From Silene conica (Eukaryota; Streptophyta; Magnoliopsida; Caryophyllales; Caryophyllaceae): a stretch of DNA of 64,000 bases. A model generated the notes under the pieces. That model saw nothing but the letters and a program-made list of their open reading frames with translations, was not told the DNA's origin and searched no databases. The stretch spans positions 29,012,579 through 29,076,578 of the forward strand of contig CM055313.2 in NCBI GenBank assembly GCA_029255685.2, written 5' to 3'. Made by a program: the position numbers and the translations under genes. Below are positions 1 through 11,334 of this stretch, piece by piece (the first letter of the stretch is position 1; the number at the start of each line of letters is the position of its first letter).

Positions 1-2
1 GT

Positions 3-1550
3 TCGGGGATAGCAAGTGGCGCGGCTAAGTCGAGTTCGAGTGGGGCGGTTCAAACTAAAGCTACTCCTACTCCAACACCGAGCGAGGTAAGCCTTTCTAA
101 AGTAAGGTGCTTTAAGTGTCAAGGGTTTGGGCACTTCAAGAATGCTTGCCCTAATAAAAGGGTAGTCACGATGAGGGAGGCGTTAACATGCTTGAACTTA
201 GTAGGAGAGGAGGAGGAGTCCGAGGAGGAGGATGAGGTGTTGGGAGGCTTCGGGGAGCGTGAGGAGGACGGCCAGGGCGAACAGTTCGAGGCGCCGAATG
301 CAAACACTTTGGTGCTTAGATCTTTACAAGCGCAATCTATTCCTATAATCACCGAACAACGAGATCACATCTTTCACACCAAGTGTCTTGTAAAAGATAA
401 GTGGTGTAGCATGATCATCGATGGGGGTAGTTGTACTAATGTGGCCTCGGAAGAGATGGTATCAAAATTGGCCTTAACCACAATCAAACACCCAAAACCA
501 TATGCTTTACATTGGTTAGGAGATGCCAACAAGGTTAGGGTTACAAAACAGGTCAAGGTGAACTTAGCCGTGGGTTCATACAAGGATGAGGTGCTATGTG
601 ATGTAGTACCTATGGATGCGTGTCACATTCTTCTAGGGCGTCCTTGGCAATTCGATAGGGATGTTCTACATAGGGGGAGGGTGAACGAGTATGAATTAAT
701 GGATAAGGGGAAAAAGATTATCCTAAAGCCTAAGAGTCCCAAAGATGTAGGGTTGATGAGAGCCGATTCGGGGAAGAACACTAACTTAGCCAACTCCATT
801 TTTGCTATTGCTAGAGAGGATGAGGAGGTTGAAGAGGTGTTAGGGGCTGATTTAGGGATAGAAGAAGCCAAGGAGATGGTGTTGGGCACGGCGGAGACAA
901 GATTGTCGTGGAGTGATCGGAGTTTAGAGGTGACGCGTGGGTTTAAACGTATGAAGGAAGTATTCCGGAGGGTAGCCTTAGAGCGTGGGGTTAGGGAAGC
1001 AAGGAACGGGATTGTTGGTCCTACACGGCTAGGGTTGGGGCTCAAACATCCAAGGGACAAGCATGATCCCGAGTCTAAGGAGGAAGAAAGCATGGTTCAA
1101 GATCAACGGTCCTTCAATTTTGGTTCACAAGAATTGAGGTCAATTCTCTTCCAAGGGGGAGGGGATGATCCGATTATGGATAGGGCATTCATTCGTCATT
1201 TTAAAACGAGATCGAAGGGGCAATTTTTATTAAGTATAACTATAATATGGTTAGTATTTTGCCTATTAAAGATTCATTGGTTCTTGAGACCTTGGGATAA
1301 TACAAGAAAATCAAGAAACAAGTCAAGTCCAAGGGAAGGAGTGCATAGGGAGGCTCGGACCATGATCCGAGGGTGGCACGGACACGGCCTGATCACGGCC
1401 AGGAGGTTGTTCGGGCACGGAGGTGCTTATGCTCGGTCATCATTAAGGATGGCTCGGCCATCTTGGTTTCCTAACAAGATTTGGAGTATATTTAATTTCT
1501 TTGTTATTTTTATTAAGTTAGTTATTAAAGTTTGTTATTTAGTTTGTTAG
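3..1550 (+). CDS. gag: Gag-protease fragment of a Ty3/gypsy element (A), 5' end outside window, RT/RNaseH/IN absent
   Basis: The frame is already open at the window start, so the beginning of gag is missing. A CCHC zinc knuckle (CFKCQGFGHFKNAC) is encoded at about 108-149, followed by an acidic Glu-rich linker. A retropepsin-like domain follows, with active-site variant IIDGGSCTNVAS near 414-449 and the flap/C-terminal motif ILLGRPWQFDRD near 627-662, typical of plant chromoviruses of the Reina/CRM type. Normally RT, RNase H and integrase come next. Here the same open frame passes through about 180 residues of unrecognised charged sequence to FQGGGDDPIMDRAF (about 1149-1190), which resembles the extreme Pol C-terminus of such elements. 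It then runs into the LTR. I infer an internal deletion of pol with the frame kept. The Pol-tail assignment is by eye. Confidence 0.7.
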   Translation, partial: SGIASGAAKSSSSGAVQTKATPTPTPSEVSLSKVRCFKCQGFGHFKNACPNKRVVTMREALTCLNLVGEEEESEEEDEVLGGFGEREEDGQGEQFEAPNANTLVLRSLQAQSIPIITEQRDHIFHTKCLVKDKWCSMIIDGGSCTNVASEEMVSKLALTTIKHPKPYALHWLGDANKVRVTKQVKVNLAVGSYKDEVLCDVVPMDACHILLGRPWQFDRDVLHRGRVNEYELMDKGKKIILKPKSPKDVGLMRADSGKNTNLANSIFAIAREDEEVEEVLGADLGIEEAKEMVLGTAETRLSWSDRSLEVTRGFKRMKEVFRRVALERGVREARNGIVGPTRLGLGLKHPRDKHDPESKEEESMVQDQRSFNFGSQELRSILFQGGGDDPIMDRAFIRHFKTRSKGQFLLSITIIWLVFCLLKIHWFLRPWDNTRKSRNKSSPREGVHREARTMIRGWHGHGLITARRLFGHGGAYARSSLRMARPSWFPNKIWSIFNFFVIFIKLVIKVCYLVC

Positions 1551-2000
1551 GATAATTACTAGTTTGTTACAAGTTGTTACAAATTAGTTATTATCTTATT
1601 AGTTGTTTATCCTAGGATTATTAGGGTTAGTTATTTAAATTCTTTTAATTCTTAGGATAGAGTTTATTTTTAATAAGGATTATATTTAATCCATTTAGAT
1701 ATAGTTTAGGACTTCTAATCTCATATAGAGATAGGAGTCGTGTGTGTCGTGTGTGGTGTGCTATGGGACGTGTGACTCTCCTATATAAAGAGCACATCGT
1801 CTTTCTTGTTAGACAGTTAATCATTCAAGCAAATAAAATTTACAAGTTTTCTTTTAAGGCATTCTTAAGGAAATCTCAAGGACTCATCGCGTGTTGATCC
1901 GAACCGTTAGTATTTGTCGCGTTTCAAATATTAGAACGAATTACAAACTATAGGTCTAGGGCGTAATTCACCATTGGGTGTCCTATAGGTCTAGGGCAAA
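1551..2000 (+). repeat. Probable 3' LTR portion of gypsy element A
   Basis: The stretch after the gag-protease frame has LTR character: AT-rich DNA, a good TATA box (CTATATAAAG, about 1781-1790) and a leader-like segment downstream. The phrase TATAGGTCTAGGGC occurs twice (about 1946 and 1983). Exact LTR ends cannot be set because the partner LTR is outside the window. The LTR may begin earlier, around 1250-1340, inside the open frame. Confidence 0.4.
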
Positions 2001-2066
2001 CAAATATCCTTCTACCTTGGCGATTCACCTCAAGACCGTCACAACTACAACAAATAACCATCAAGA

Positions 2067-2141
2067 CCACCACCATCGACGGCCATCATCACCACCATCG
2101 ACATCATCATCACCGTCCATCTCATCATCATCATCATTATT
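2067..2141 (+). repeat. CAT/CAC-rich simple repeat
   Basis: Degenerate run of CAT, CAC and CGA triplets between element A and the AAT microsatellite. Any open frame across it is a consequence of the repeat. Confidence 0.6.
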
Positions 2142-2267
2142 CCAAGATTCATCCAAGATTGTTCTTTATTTGTCCTATTTTATTAAATAATTCAAGATTG
2201 TTTCCAAGATTTACAAGAAGGCTTCCGCGGACGAGTTCTTTGATCAAGAATTCGTATCAAGGAGGGA

Positions 2268-2363
2268 GTAATAATTATGATAATAGTAACAATAATAATA
2301 ATAACAACAACAATAATATTAATAATAAGAATAATAATAATAACAATAATAATAATAATAATT
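2268..2363 (+). repeat. AAT/AAC microsatellite
   Basis: Nearly uninterrupted AAT triplets with AAC interruptions. It yields an artefactual poly-Asn frame. Confidence 0.9.
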
Positions 2364-2671
2364 TCAAATGATCACCTCGTAAAATGAAAATGTCAAATAT
2401 TTAAAATGGATGGAGTATTAAACAAATAGAAAAATTCAAATTGAGAGCACCAACTAGGTAAGAAGAGACAACCTTTATCATTATCAATATTTCTATTTAC
2501 TCATAATATTTTATACAAATATATAATTATAATTATAATAATATCTATGGTTAAATTTATATTTTAGAAAGAAAATAGTTATATACTCCGTATAAATGTA
2601 CAAAGATCAGATGAAAATGTCGTTTCGAAGGCCACGAAAATATCCAAACAAAAGCACTATATTATCAACAA

Positions 2672-2845
2672 GTCTCCCTTATGACGGTATAAACGTCACA
2701 AACTTATGACGGGTAAAGTATTACATAGGTTGGTAGATAAAGACAAAACAGTTTGCTATTATCTAGATACTCTCCTTTGTATTATCTCCTCCTCATGATA
2801 TAACTTGACCCGTCGCAAACTTACGACGCATACAGCCGTTACTAT
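2672..2845 (+). mobile_element. MITE-like imperfect inverted repeat
   Basis: The left arm (about 2672-2716, containing AAACTTATGACGGGT) is an imperfect reverse complement of the right arm (about 2803-2845, containing ACCCGTCGCAAACTTACGAC). About 90 bp of AT-rich DNA separates them. This fits a decayed DNA-transposon MITE. No clear target duplication was found and the ends are approximate. The rest of 2364-3018 is AT-rich DNA with nothing recognisable. Confidence 0.35.
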
Positions 2846-3018
2846 GCTACTCTATAGCAAAAATGGACATTCATATTTCGTACGTTTTCTGTTCCGGACA
2901 ATAATTGTCAATATAAGGATTGTGGCAAATTGGAAAAAAATTGTCTTCTCTTGGTAAAAACTCGTGGGACTTCTAATGTGTAAATGGATTACCTATTGAG
3001 CGGACTCAAGGGGTACTA

Positions 3019-5266
3019 TCTATATATCTATATAAAAGTATAAACAAACAACCACTATACATTTACTATCCACGTGTCACTCCCTCATAAAAAGTTTTCC
3101 CGCCTAACCAAAGATAACCACTAAAATAAGTAAATTATTAGACACCAAACATATTCTGTAAATATGCTTTCATATTCTCTGCAAGTATTATTGTGTAAAT
3201 ATTCTCCTATCTAATTTAGAGATTGTATTTCCTAAACTAGGAATCACTACGATTCTGGGCTCATTCAAAGGAATTGAGTACCTAACAATCTATAGATAAA
3301 AAAAAATAATTACAAATATTTATTTTCAAAATTACCATTTTAGATTATTATCTTCTTAAAAAAACTAACTTATTATTTTTCAAGATTATATTTTCCCAAA
3401 ATATAAATTCTTTAACTTTTGATGTCATAATCTTCAGTTAGTCATACATCAATTTCCGCTATAATTTTTTTATTATAGTTGAATTTTGATGTAATAAATT
3501 TTTCACATCGCTAAGTTGATTTATACAAATATTAACCATATATCAAGTTATACTTTTTCAAAAGTTGTAAATTTTTGCAAGGTATTTATTCATGAGAACT
3601 TTTATCAACGAAATTAATTAATATTTTTATTTTATCATTTAATTTCAAGATATAAAAAAGATAAATGTGAATTGTAGGTTTTAATATGATTTTGCCGTTC
3701 TATTTCGAAAAAAAGGAACATATATCACATATACTACTTCAGGCCTAACTTTTAATTTTAAATTTTAAATTTTTAATTGAGGGCTTATGTGTATTTTTTT
3801 GAGTTTTTTGAAGCTTATAAGTTATATTTTAAAAACATTCCGTCAAAACGCACATTTAAATGAGCTTATATGCAATGTTTTTGAGATATATAGATTTTTG
3901 AGCATAATGTTTAAATAACACATTTAGATATATACTTTATAATAAAATTCTTAATCTTTAAAACAAAACTCGAAAATCTATTATTCAGAAACTGTACAAC
4001 TGCAACTGATAGTAGTACATCAGATGCATAATCTAATTCATGCCGAGCTTTTAATAAATTTTATACTTTGTAATATAATTTCACATAATTTACTGTATAA
4101 TTTTTTTTTGTGTTCATTTAATTCATTGACTATAGTATAGGCCAATTACATACCATACTTTTTCTTAACTGCTACATATTTTTGGCAAATTTTGTATTTT
4201 TCTTTTTAAATATTTTGTATTAAATTATTGGATCGACAAATGACATGAGACTTTTACTTTTTAATGTAAAAAAAATGGAGATTACTTTTTGATAGTATGT
4301 CTTGCTTAATATTGTCTTAACTTAAAACATTTTATAACCCTTTTTCCGTTTCCCTCTACTATAATTTGTTGTGAGAGTCGATTTAAATTAAGACGGTCTT
4401 AGATACTAGGATAATGCATGTTAATGCTAAAAACGGATATACATGTATGATTAAAAACGGATATACATGTAAAAGCTTGATGACTTAGGCCTACTAAACG
4501 GTTCAGGTCGGCCGAGTCTCGGGTCGAGTAAGAATACGGGTAAGACAGATACGGGTCAGGTTATACGGGTATCAAGTCGGATCGGGATTAGAATACGTTT
4601 GAGAAAAGTTTATGACATCTTTTATTTTATCATTTTATATTAATAATATTATTATATTCATTATTTTAATAATTATTTTATGATTTAATGGTTTAAAAGT
4701 TATATAAAATTGACTTTTAAACTAATTTTTTAATTATAAACTTAAGATTATTATTTCAAATTTAATATAAAAATATTAATATTTTAATAATATTCCTAAT
4801 TTATCTTCAAAGCATCGGGTCGAACGGGTCGATTCGAATTTCAACCATAAAATAACGGGTTATTTTGGATTCGGGTCATTTTGGGCTGCGGGTCAAGGTC
4901 TACGGGTCTTTGACCATGAAAAAGCAAATCAAATCGGGTCGTGTCGGTTCGGATCGGGCCAGGTTTACGGGTCGAGTCATGTTTTGACCGTCTAAAGCAC
5001 ACATAACCTTTTCTATTAGCTTTCTTAATCTTTCTTTTGTTTCCCAGAGTCAGGTTTTGACAGATACTATATATAAATTCTTTTGGTCAATCGATTGTGG
5101 TATTATTGAATCAGTTTATGGTTAATGCAGTTAGACAATATTTTAATTTTAATTTAAGGTAGATCATTTACATAATGCTATATACTCTTATTACTACATT
5201 GATAATATAAAATTGTAAAATTTCATCTATACATATCCGTGCAACTTTGCACGGGTTCTAAACTAG
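3019..5266 (+). mobile_element. Non-autonomous Helitron (2.25 kb)
   Basis: The 5' end is TCTATATATCTATATAAAAG, the usual Helitron 5' form, preceded by A. The 3' end has a hairpin (CCGTGC 5237-5242, loop AACTTT, GCACGG 5249-5254) about 12 nt before CTAG (5263-5266), followed by T. This matches A|TC...CTAG|T insertion between A and T with no target duplication. The interior is AT-rich with no open frame over 60 codons and no Rep/helicase, so it would need Rep/Hel in trans. Both ends are seen directly; that they belong to one element is inferred. Confidence 0.75.
4498..4990 (+). repeat. Two clusters of degenerate CGGGTC motifs inside the Helitron
   Basis: Motifs of the form CGGGTC / ACGGGT / TCGGATCGGG recur at 4498-4600 and 4810-4990, flanking about 200 bp of very AT-rich DNA. 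They have the same orientation on both sides, so they are not terminal inverted repeats. They may be the remains of an older element captured in the Helitron. Confidence 0.45.
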
Positions 5267-5282
5267 TACTAGTAATATATAC

Positions 5283-5932
5283 TAGGGCAGAGTATGGATC
5301 GGATATCAGATCCGAAACCCTACTTCGGATCGGATATCCGATCCGAAAATCCAAATTTTTAGTATCCGTGATCTGATCTGAAATGATCGGATATCCGAAA
5401 TTTAGTATCCGAAAATATCCGAAAATTTCGGATCAGTTATCCGATATCCGATATCCGCTCTGTGTATTTTATATGTTGTCAAACTGTAATAAAAAAGAAA
5501 ACTAGCGTAATACTAATTTCATTCGGTATATATTACAAAACATAAACCCGCTACCTATCAAGGAAAACTAGCGTAATATTGTGGATATCGGATATCGGAT
5601 AACTGAAATTAGCTAGTACTTAAAATTGTGGATAGGTTTATTTACGATTTTGTGAAATTAGCTAGCACTATTTATGGATCAAATCTCGGATACGGATCGG
5701 ATATTAACGGATATCGGGTATCCGATCCGATATTTGATATATGGTCCAATAACTTTCGGATATCGGATATCCAAAATTTTAAACCTGATATCCGTATTTG
5801 ATCCGATAACCAAATATTTCGGATACGGGTATCCAAACCGAACCACTTTTCGGATCAGATATCCATTATTTCGGATCAGATACGGATCGGATATTGGATA
5901 ATTCGGATAATCGGATTTTTTACTCAGCCCTA
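5283..5932 (+). mobile_element. hAT-type MITE with 8-bp target duplication
   Basis: The terminal inverted repeat is TAGGGCAGAGTA at the left (5283-5294), against TAGGGCTGAGTA read inward from the right (5921-5932), 11 of 12 matching. The flanking 8-bp duplication ATATATAC is exact at 5275-5282 and 5933-5940, as hAT transposases produce. The interior is packed with GGATAT/ATATCC/GGATCGGATAT motifs in both orientations, like hAT subterminal transposase-binding arrays. There is no transposase, so it is non-autonomous. A 75-codon frame at 5674-5901 is produced by the repeats. Confidence 0.85.
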
Positions 5933-5940
5933 ATATATAC

Positions 5941-6638
5941 GGTAATTTGGATCATCTTCATTTTTTTTTCCTTTTTTCTCTAATCCACAACATATATTAA
6001 TATATATTTTAATTTTCAGTCATTAAAATATTACTTTTACGAAATAATAATATATATTTTTTTTTTGGCAATAATAAAGAAATAATATCTATTCAATAGT
6101 CACAAAATTTAATCTGAATCGTTTATTAGAAATGGTTCATTACTTTAAGAAAATGTAGAGAATCTAAACTATTACCCGGGTGATAGGTAAAACGTGCATC
6201 GAAATGCAGTCTTCTATCGATAGATAGGTCCAGGCCTTTGTTTCTCAATCCGCAGCGTGTACGTGAGCCAAGAAAGCACGTCTTTGTTCGATTTAGACTA
6301 CTCTGGTGACTTGCCAGTCGGCCATTTTGTTATGATAATACGATAATTCTTCTCCATTCATGTCGTGATCAATTATTTTAGGTTTGTTTTTAGCATAAAA
6401 ATTGAGTGACAGTAGAAAAAGAGAGTATATGTTACAAGAAATATGGAATTATTACTGTCGTAGTTTAGAGCAAAATATAAATTTATATATTATTTTTCGA
6501 CAAAATGGTGATATTGTGATAATTTTTAAATTCACATCAGCTAAACTTGACGTTTGAGAAAATCAAAGCAAATGTGCGTAGGTAAGACCACCAACCTACT
6601 CGTATGTAGTGGTTACTCTATAATGTTATTGAAAGACT
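5941..6638. other. Intergenic, nothing recognised
   Basis: AT-rich DNA between the hAT MITE and element X, with homopolymer tracts near 5960 and 6060. No open frame, RNA gene or repeat end is supported. Confidence 0.5.
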
Positions 6639-6643
6639 ATCTC

Positions 6644-8879
6644 TGTAACACCCCCATTTATTTAAGGGCCTGGACTAGGACTCCTCAGATAAATACAGGT
6701 GTTACCATCTCGGTTTCCCGAGGCAGTAGATACAAAGGAAGATAAACAGTACTTTAAATTAAATTTAAACTCAAACATGTTCTTACATCCGTGTCCAAAA
6801 GTCTTAACAAAATAAATGAAGTACAACTCTTATAAAACCAACTAAGGTGATCTAGACATCTAAACTGGTCTGGATCCAAGCTCTTCCTCCCATAGCTCCC
6901 CCTTAATCTCAGCCACCTGTCAATCTGCTCCCCAAAAGTTGGTTCATCACAGGTGATCACGAATACACAGGGTCAACCACGAGGTTGAGTAGGGCAAAAT
7001 AATAAGTATAACAATATAGTAAACTCCGCACCGATCCAACGCCATATATATATATATACTCCGCACCGATCCAACACCATATATACTCCGCACCGATCCA
7101 ACACCATATATACTCCGCACCGATCCAACACCATATATACTCCGCACCGATCCAACTCCATATATACTCCGCACCGATCCAACTCCGTATCACAAGACAA
7201 TAGAATATATATGCACATTATAATAATATCTCAAAATAGTACAAACATCACAAAATAACGATCTCATGATATTATATCGTACACATGTTCAACACCAAGG
7301 ATAATAGATCACACATTATTATAAGCCAGTAACTTCCCCTACCTGATATAGCAGGAATGCAAACACAATCCGGGATTTGCTTAGAAATGTTCCACTCGAA
7401 ACTCGCTACCTAAACAGATATATGCAACGAATTAACAAACTTCCCGAACCCTTAACGAACGTGCTTACTATAAATAGCAACATGCCAAAAGTGGAAAGTT
7501 TCCATAAATAGAAACTTTCCCAAAATAGTAACTTCCCAATATAGACGTCCCATGATTAAATAATTCCCGACTCGTATATATATATAAATAACACGACCCA
7601 AAACCGAAAGAAAGAATAATAAGGCACCACTAAAAAAAAAATACATAACCCTAACATAAATAAAATAATGGTAATAATAGTAATAAAAATAGTAAAAACA
7701 CTTAACAACTCCCTTTGGAACCCGACTACCAGCCGCCCCCAAAACAGCCTCTTCCACCACCACCCTGTACCAGGCGCCGCCACCAGCAGCCCCCACAACG
7801 CGCACCCAAAATTCCAGCCACCACCTCGACTACCCACACTCCCTTCGACTACCTCTGGTGTGATGAACCAGGGCCCTAACCAGGCCTGGTTCACCACCCA
7901 AACCCCCTGCCTAGACCAGCAAAACAGTCCCTTCGACAACCCCTACAACAATAGCCACCACCGACTCAACCACCCTTCTCTACCCCTAACACTGGACTGA
8001 CAGACACGGTGGTAACACCGTATGGACCTCCCCCGAGTCGACGGTGTTACCCCTTCCCAAACCCGTGTTCATAAAGTAAAATCCAGAAATACACAGAGGG
8101 CAGAAGTAAAAACAGACGACAACGACTCCCTGACCACCCCTCTTACGCCTCTTCTGCCACCGTGACCTGCCACCTGCACCCACTGTGACTCTCTTTTCCA
8201 GCATCACCCCACCACAACCTGTACTCCAACGCAAAAACCAATAATCCGAACACCCAGACCACAACACAAACTTTAAACAAATACTTATGAACATACATAG
8301 GACAGAACAACATCAAACACCTTACTGACCACATAGAACCACCTCCCCCGACGGTCTTTTACAGCCAACGACCACCCAACAGGAGATTATATGCGCTCAT
8401 TACATGATATACTACGACTTTATGCAGAAACAAGGAAGATAAATCATGTTAAAACCATTTAATAAGTGACGAAAAACTACAATCCCAGCACTGAGATAAG
8501 TAACGTGGGGTGACATACCTATTTCTGCTTAGATTCGACCACCCTTACGCCACCCTATGACCACCGTGAAGGCCTCCTATGAAAAGTTTGCTACGACGGC
8601 TGCAGTATGAGAGTGTTTGTATGAAATATGGAATTAGGTTTAGGTTTTTCTATGGCTTATAACAGTCACGGCAAGTGTGACTTATGATGAGTAGTAAAAC
8701 GTGATATGTGGGCTAGAGATATGCACACAACTCGAGGCCCATGTGAGCATCCACATGGTCTCGAGTTCGAATCCCCTATTCGACACAAAACTCCAACTTG
8801 AACTAAATAAGACCCTCGAAGAACTATTCAAATAACCCGTCACCAACTTATAAACTCGAATAAAATTCGGGTTATTACA
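6644..8879 (-). repeat. 3' LTR of element X (left side)
   Basis: On the plus strand it begins TGTAACACCCCC and ends GGGTTATTACA. It is nearly identical to 14220-16455 and equal in length. It contains a 27-bp minisatellite (7021-7190) and a perfect 11-bp inverted repeat GGTAACACCGT/ACGGTGTTACC (8011-8021/8041-8051). A Pro/Thr-rich stretch opens spurious frames on both strands. Confidence 0.95.
7021..7190 (-). repeat. 27-bp minisatellite in X LTR, six units
   Basis: Six copies of a unit with core CTCCGCACCGATCCAAC, separated by short TATA-like spacers. The same core in the other orientation occurs in the LTRs of element Y. Confidence 0.9.
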
Positions 8880-8916
8880 GTCTTCCCTCCTTAATTTGAA
8901 CTTCGTCCCGAAGTTC
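8880..8916 (-). promoter_or_regulatory. Polypurine tract of X with upstream hairpin
   Basis: Read on the minus strand, a perfect hairpin GAACTTC-GGGAC-GAAGTTC (8916-8898) is followed by AAGGAGGGAAGAC, abutting the 3' LTR. The purine tract is the expected plus-strand primer. The hairpin recurs in other elements here. Confidence 0.85.
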
Positions 8917-9069
8917 ATCCTCACCTAGGTGACATACACGAACAAAAAGATATAACCTAGCAACCAACTTAAACGAACTCACCATGCAAAACATCACAGA
9001 AGTTTACTTAAATCACGGAATGTTACATTCCACCCCCCTTAAAGAAAAGTTACGTCCGCGTAACTTACC

Positions 9070-11331
9070 TCAACCAAAGAGATGTGGGTAACGCTCCCTC
9101 ATAGCTGCCTCAGGCTCCCACGTAGCCTCTTCCTGGTTATGATTTGTCCACAGGACTTTCACCAAGCACGTTTCGCCATTGCGAGTCTTTCGCATCTTCC
9201 TGTCCAGAATTTCTTTCGGAGTCTCAATGTATGCCAACTGCTCATCTATCTCAATCACCTCATGCTGAAGCACATGTGATGGATCACTTACGTACTTCCT
9301 CAATTGGGACACATGGAACACATTATGGACCTTGGATAGGGTTGGAGGTAAAGCTAAGCGATATGCCACCTCTCCAACTCTGTCCAAGATCTCAAATGGC
9401 CCAATAAATTTCTGACTCAGTTTGCCACGCTTGCCGAATCTCATCACTCCCTTCATCGGAGAGACTTTCAGTAATACTTTCTCTCCGACCTCAAATGAAA
9501 TATCACTCCTTTTCAGATCTGCATAGCTCTTCTGTCGATCCTGAGCGGCCCTCATCCTCTGACGAATAATCTGAACCTGCTCCACCATCTCCTGAATCAT
9601 ATCTGGCCCCAATGTCACAACATCGGCTCGATCATCCCAACACACAGGGCTTCGACATTTCCTCCTGTATAACGCCTCGAAAGGGGCCATGCCTATGCTT
9701 GCATGATAGCTGTTATTATAAGAAAACTCGATCAGCCCCAGCCGATCCTCCCAAGATCCTCCGAACTCAAGCACACAAGCTCTCAACATATCCTCAAGAG
9801 TCTGAATCGTCCGCTCAGTCTGTCCATCAGTAGCCGGATGAAAAGCTGTACTCATCTTCAATTGAGTACCCAAAGCAGTCAGCAACTCCTGCCAAAATCT
9901 GGATATAAACCTCGAGTCCCGATCTGAAACAATATCCTTGGGTACACCATGCAGTTTGACCACATTCTGAACATACGACTTAGCCAACTCAGCTTTACTC
10001 CAGGTATCTTTCATCGGAATAAAGTGGGCTGACTTAGTTAAACGATCCACGATCACCCAAATCATGTTGTTGCCCCTCTGAGTTCGAGGCAACCCCACGA
10101 TAAAGTCCATCGAAATGTTCTCCCACTTCCACTCTGGCACCTCTAACGGTTGAACTTTCCCTTGAGGTCTCTTATGCTCCCCTTTCACCCTCTGACAAGT
10201 CAAACATCTTGACACAAACTCTGCGACTTCCTTCTTCATATTAGGCCACCAAAACGTCTTCTTGAGATCCTTATACAACTTATCACCCCCTGGGTGAACA
10301 GAATAAGGAGTAGCATGAGCTTCAGTCAGGATCTTCTTCTTTAGCTCCTCAACATTTGGTACACACCATCGCCCACTGAATCTCAAACTACCATCGGTAT
10401 GAATACTGAACTTGGATACCCCATCGCCATTCCCATTTTCCACCATCAAACGCCACTTTTGGATTCTCTCTTCGTTCTGCTGTAACTCCCGAATCTCCCC
10501 ATACAATTCAGGCTCCACTGTCAAGTCACCAAGAGCGCTCCCTTTTCGGATCATAAATATTCCCATCTCCCTTAGTTCACCATACAACCTCCCTCTCGAT
10601 CTGGCACAATCCAAAGCATGTATTGACTTCCTACTGAGAGCGTCAGCTACCACATTTGCCTTGCCTTCGTGGTAGACAATCTGCATATCATAATCCCCGA
10701 TCAACTCTATCCACCTCCTCTGCCTCATGTTCAACTCCTTCTGGGTGTAGATATATTTCAGGCTCTTATGGTCAGAAAACACCTTAAAAGTGGCTCCATA
10801 AAGGTAATGACGCCACAATTTCAGTGCAAAGACCACGGCGCCCAACTCCAAATCATGAGTCGGATAATTCTCTTCGTAGGTCTTCAACTGGCGAGAAGCA
10901 TACGCGATCACTCTACCATTCTGCATTAGCACACAACCCAACCCATGCTTTGAAGCGTCGGTGTATACTTCAAGATTATCACTTCCAACTGGCAAGGCCA
11001 GGATAGGAGCTGTTGTCAGGCGTTCCTTAAGAGTCAGGAATGCCTTCTCACAACCCTCATCCCAGACAAAACGGTTCTCCTTCCTCATTAACGACGTCAA
11101 CGGTTTTGCTATCTTCGAAAAGTCTTTGACGAATCTTCGGTAATAACCTGCTAACCCCAGAAAACTTCGGATCTCACTCACATTCTTCGGACTTTGCCAC
11201 TTAGTCACAGCTTCAATTTTACTAGGGTCAACAGATACCCCCTCTTTGGAAATGACATGTCCCAAGAACGCCACTTTCTCTAACCAGAATTCACACTTAC
11301 TCAACTTAGCATTGAGTTTATGTTCTTCCAA
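9070..11331 (-). CDS. pol: Pol of X, second part: RT C-terminus, RNase H, integrase, chromodomain
   Basis: This 753-residue frame continues the upstream gag-pol in the same frame after a single TAG; the listed start is an internal TTG, not a real initiator. It opens with the RT region [20 protein letters not shown]. RNase H follows ([11 protein letters not shown] near residue 123; DHKSLKYI). The integrase has an HHCC finger (HPGG near 344; CLTCQRVKG) and a DDE core: Asp in SMDFIVGLP near 411, Asp in VSDRDSRF near 468, Glu in DGQTERTIQ near 506. A GPF/Y-type module (KFIGPFEI...[11 protein letters not shown]) and a C-terminal chromodomain of about 60 residues (ILDRKMRK...VKVLWTNH...ATWEPE) complete it. 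All catalytic residues appear intact. It lies in the cytoplasmic particle and pre-integration complex; chromodomains bias insertion to heterochromatin. Confidence 0.93.
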   Translation of the reverse strand: MEEHKLNAKLSKCEFWLEKVAFLGHVISKEGVSVDPSKIEAVTKWQSPKNVSEIRSFLGLAGYYRRFVKDFSKIAKPLTSLMRKENRFVWDEGCEKAFLTLKERLTTAPILALPVGSDNLEVYTDASKHGLGCVLMQNGRVIAYASRQLKTYEENYPTHDLELGAVVFALKLWRHYLYGATFKVFSDHKSLKYIYTQKELNMRQRRWIELIGDYDMQIVYHEGKANVVADALSRKSIHALDCARSRGRLYGELREMGIFMIRKGSALGDLTVEPELYGEIRELQQNEERIQKWRLMVENGNGDGVSKFSIHTDGSLRFSGRWCVPNVEELKKKILTEAHATPYSVHPGGDKLYKDLKKTFWWPNMKKEVAEFVSRCLTCQRVKGEHKRPQGKVQPLEVPEWKWENISMDFIVGLPRTQRGNNMIWVIVDRLTKSAHFIPMKDTWSKAELAKSYVQNVVKLHGVPKDIVSDRDSRFISRFWQELLTALGTQLKMSTAFHPATDGQTERTIQTLEDMLRACVLEFGGSWEDRLGLIEFSYNNSYHASIGMAPFEALYRRKCRSPVCWDDRADVVTLGPDMIQEMVEQVQIIRQRMRAAQDRQKSYADLKRSDISFEVGEKVLLKVSPMKGVMRFGKRGKLSQKFIGPFEILDRVGEVAYRLALPPTLSKVHNVFHVSQLRKYVSDPSHVLQHEVIEIDEQLAYIETPKEILDRKMRKTRNGETCLVKVLWTNHNQEEATWEPEAAMRERYPHLFG

Positions 11332-11334
11332 AGT

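Noticed and set aside
2159..2371. Poly-Asn frame
   Set aside because: Created by the AAT/AAC microsatellite.
4498..4990. Separate hAT-like element with CGGGTC subterminal repeats
   Set aside because: Motifs run in the same direction at both ends, with no inverted termini or 8-bp duplication found.
6947..7218. Three overlapping repetitive minus-strand frames (and copies at 14523-14794)
   Set aside because: A 27-bp repeat is a multiple of three, so it opens all phases; it is a minisatellite, not a gene.
7668..8000. Proline/Thr-rich 110-codon frame, repeated at 15244-15576, plus overlapping minus-strand frames
   Set aside because: Lies wholly in the X LTRs, no start context or domain; frames on both strands follow from base composition.
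10412..11143. Plus-strand frames opposite X pol
   Set aside because: Antisense shadows of the conserved minus-strand Pol.
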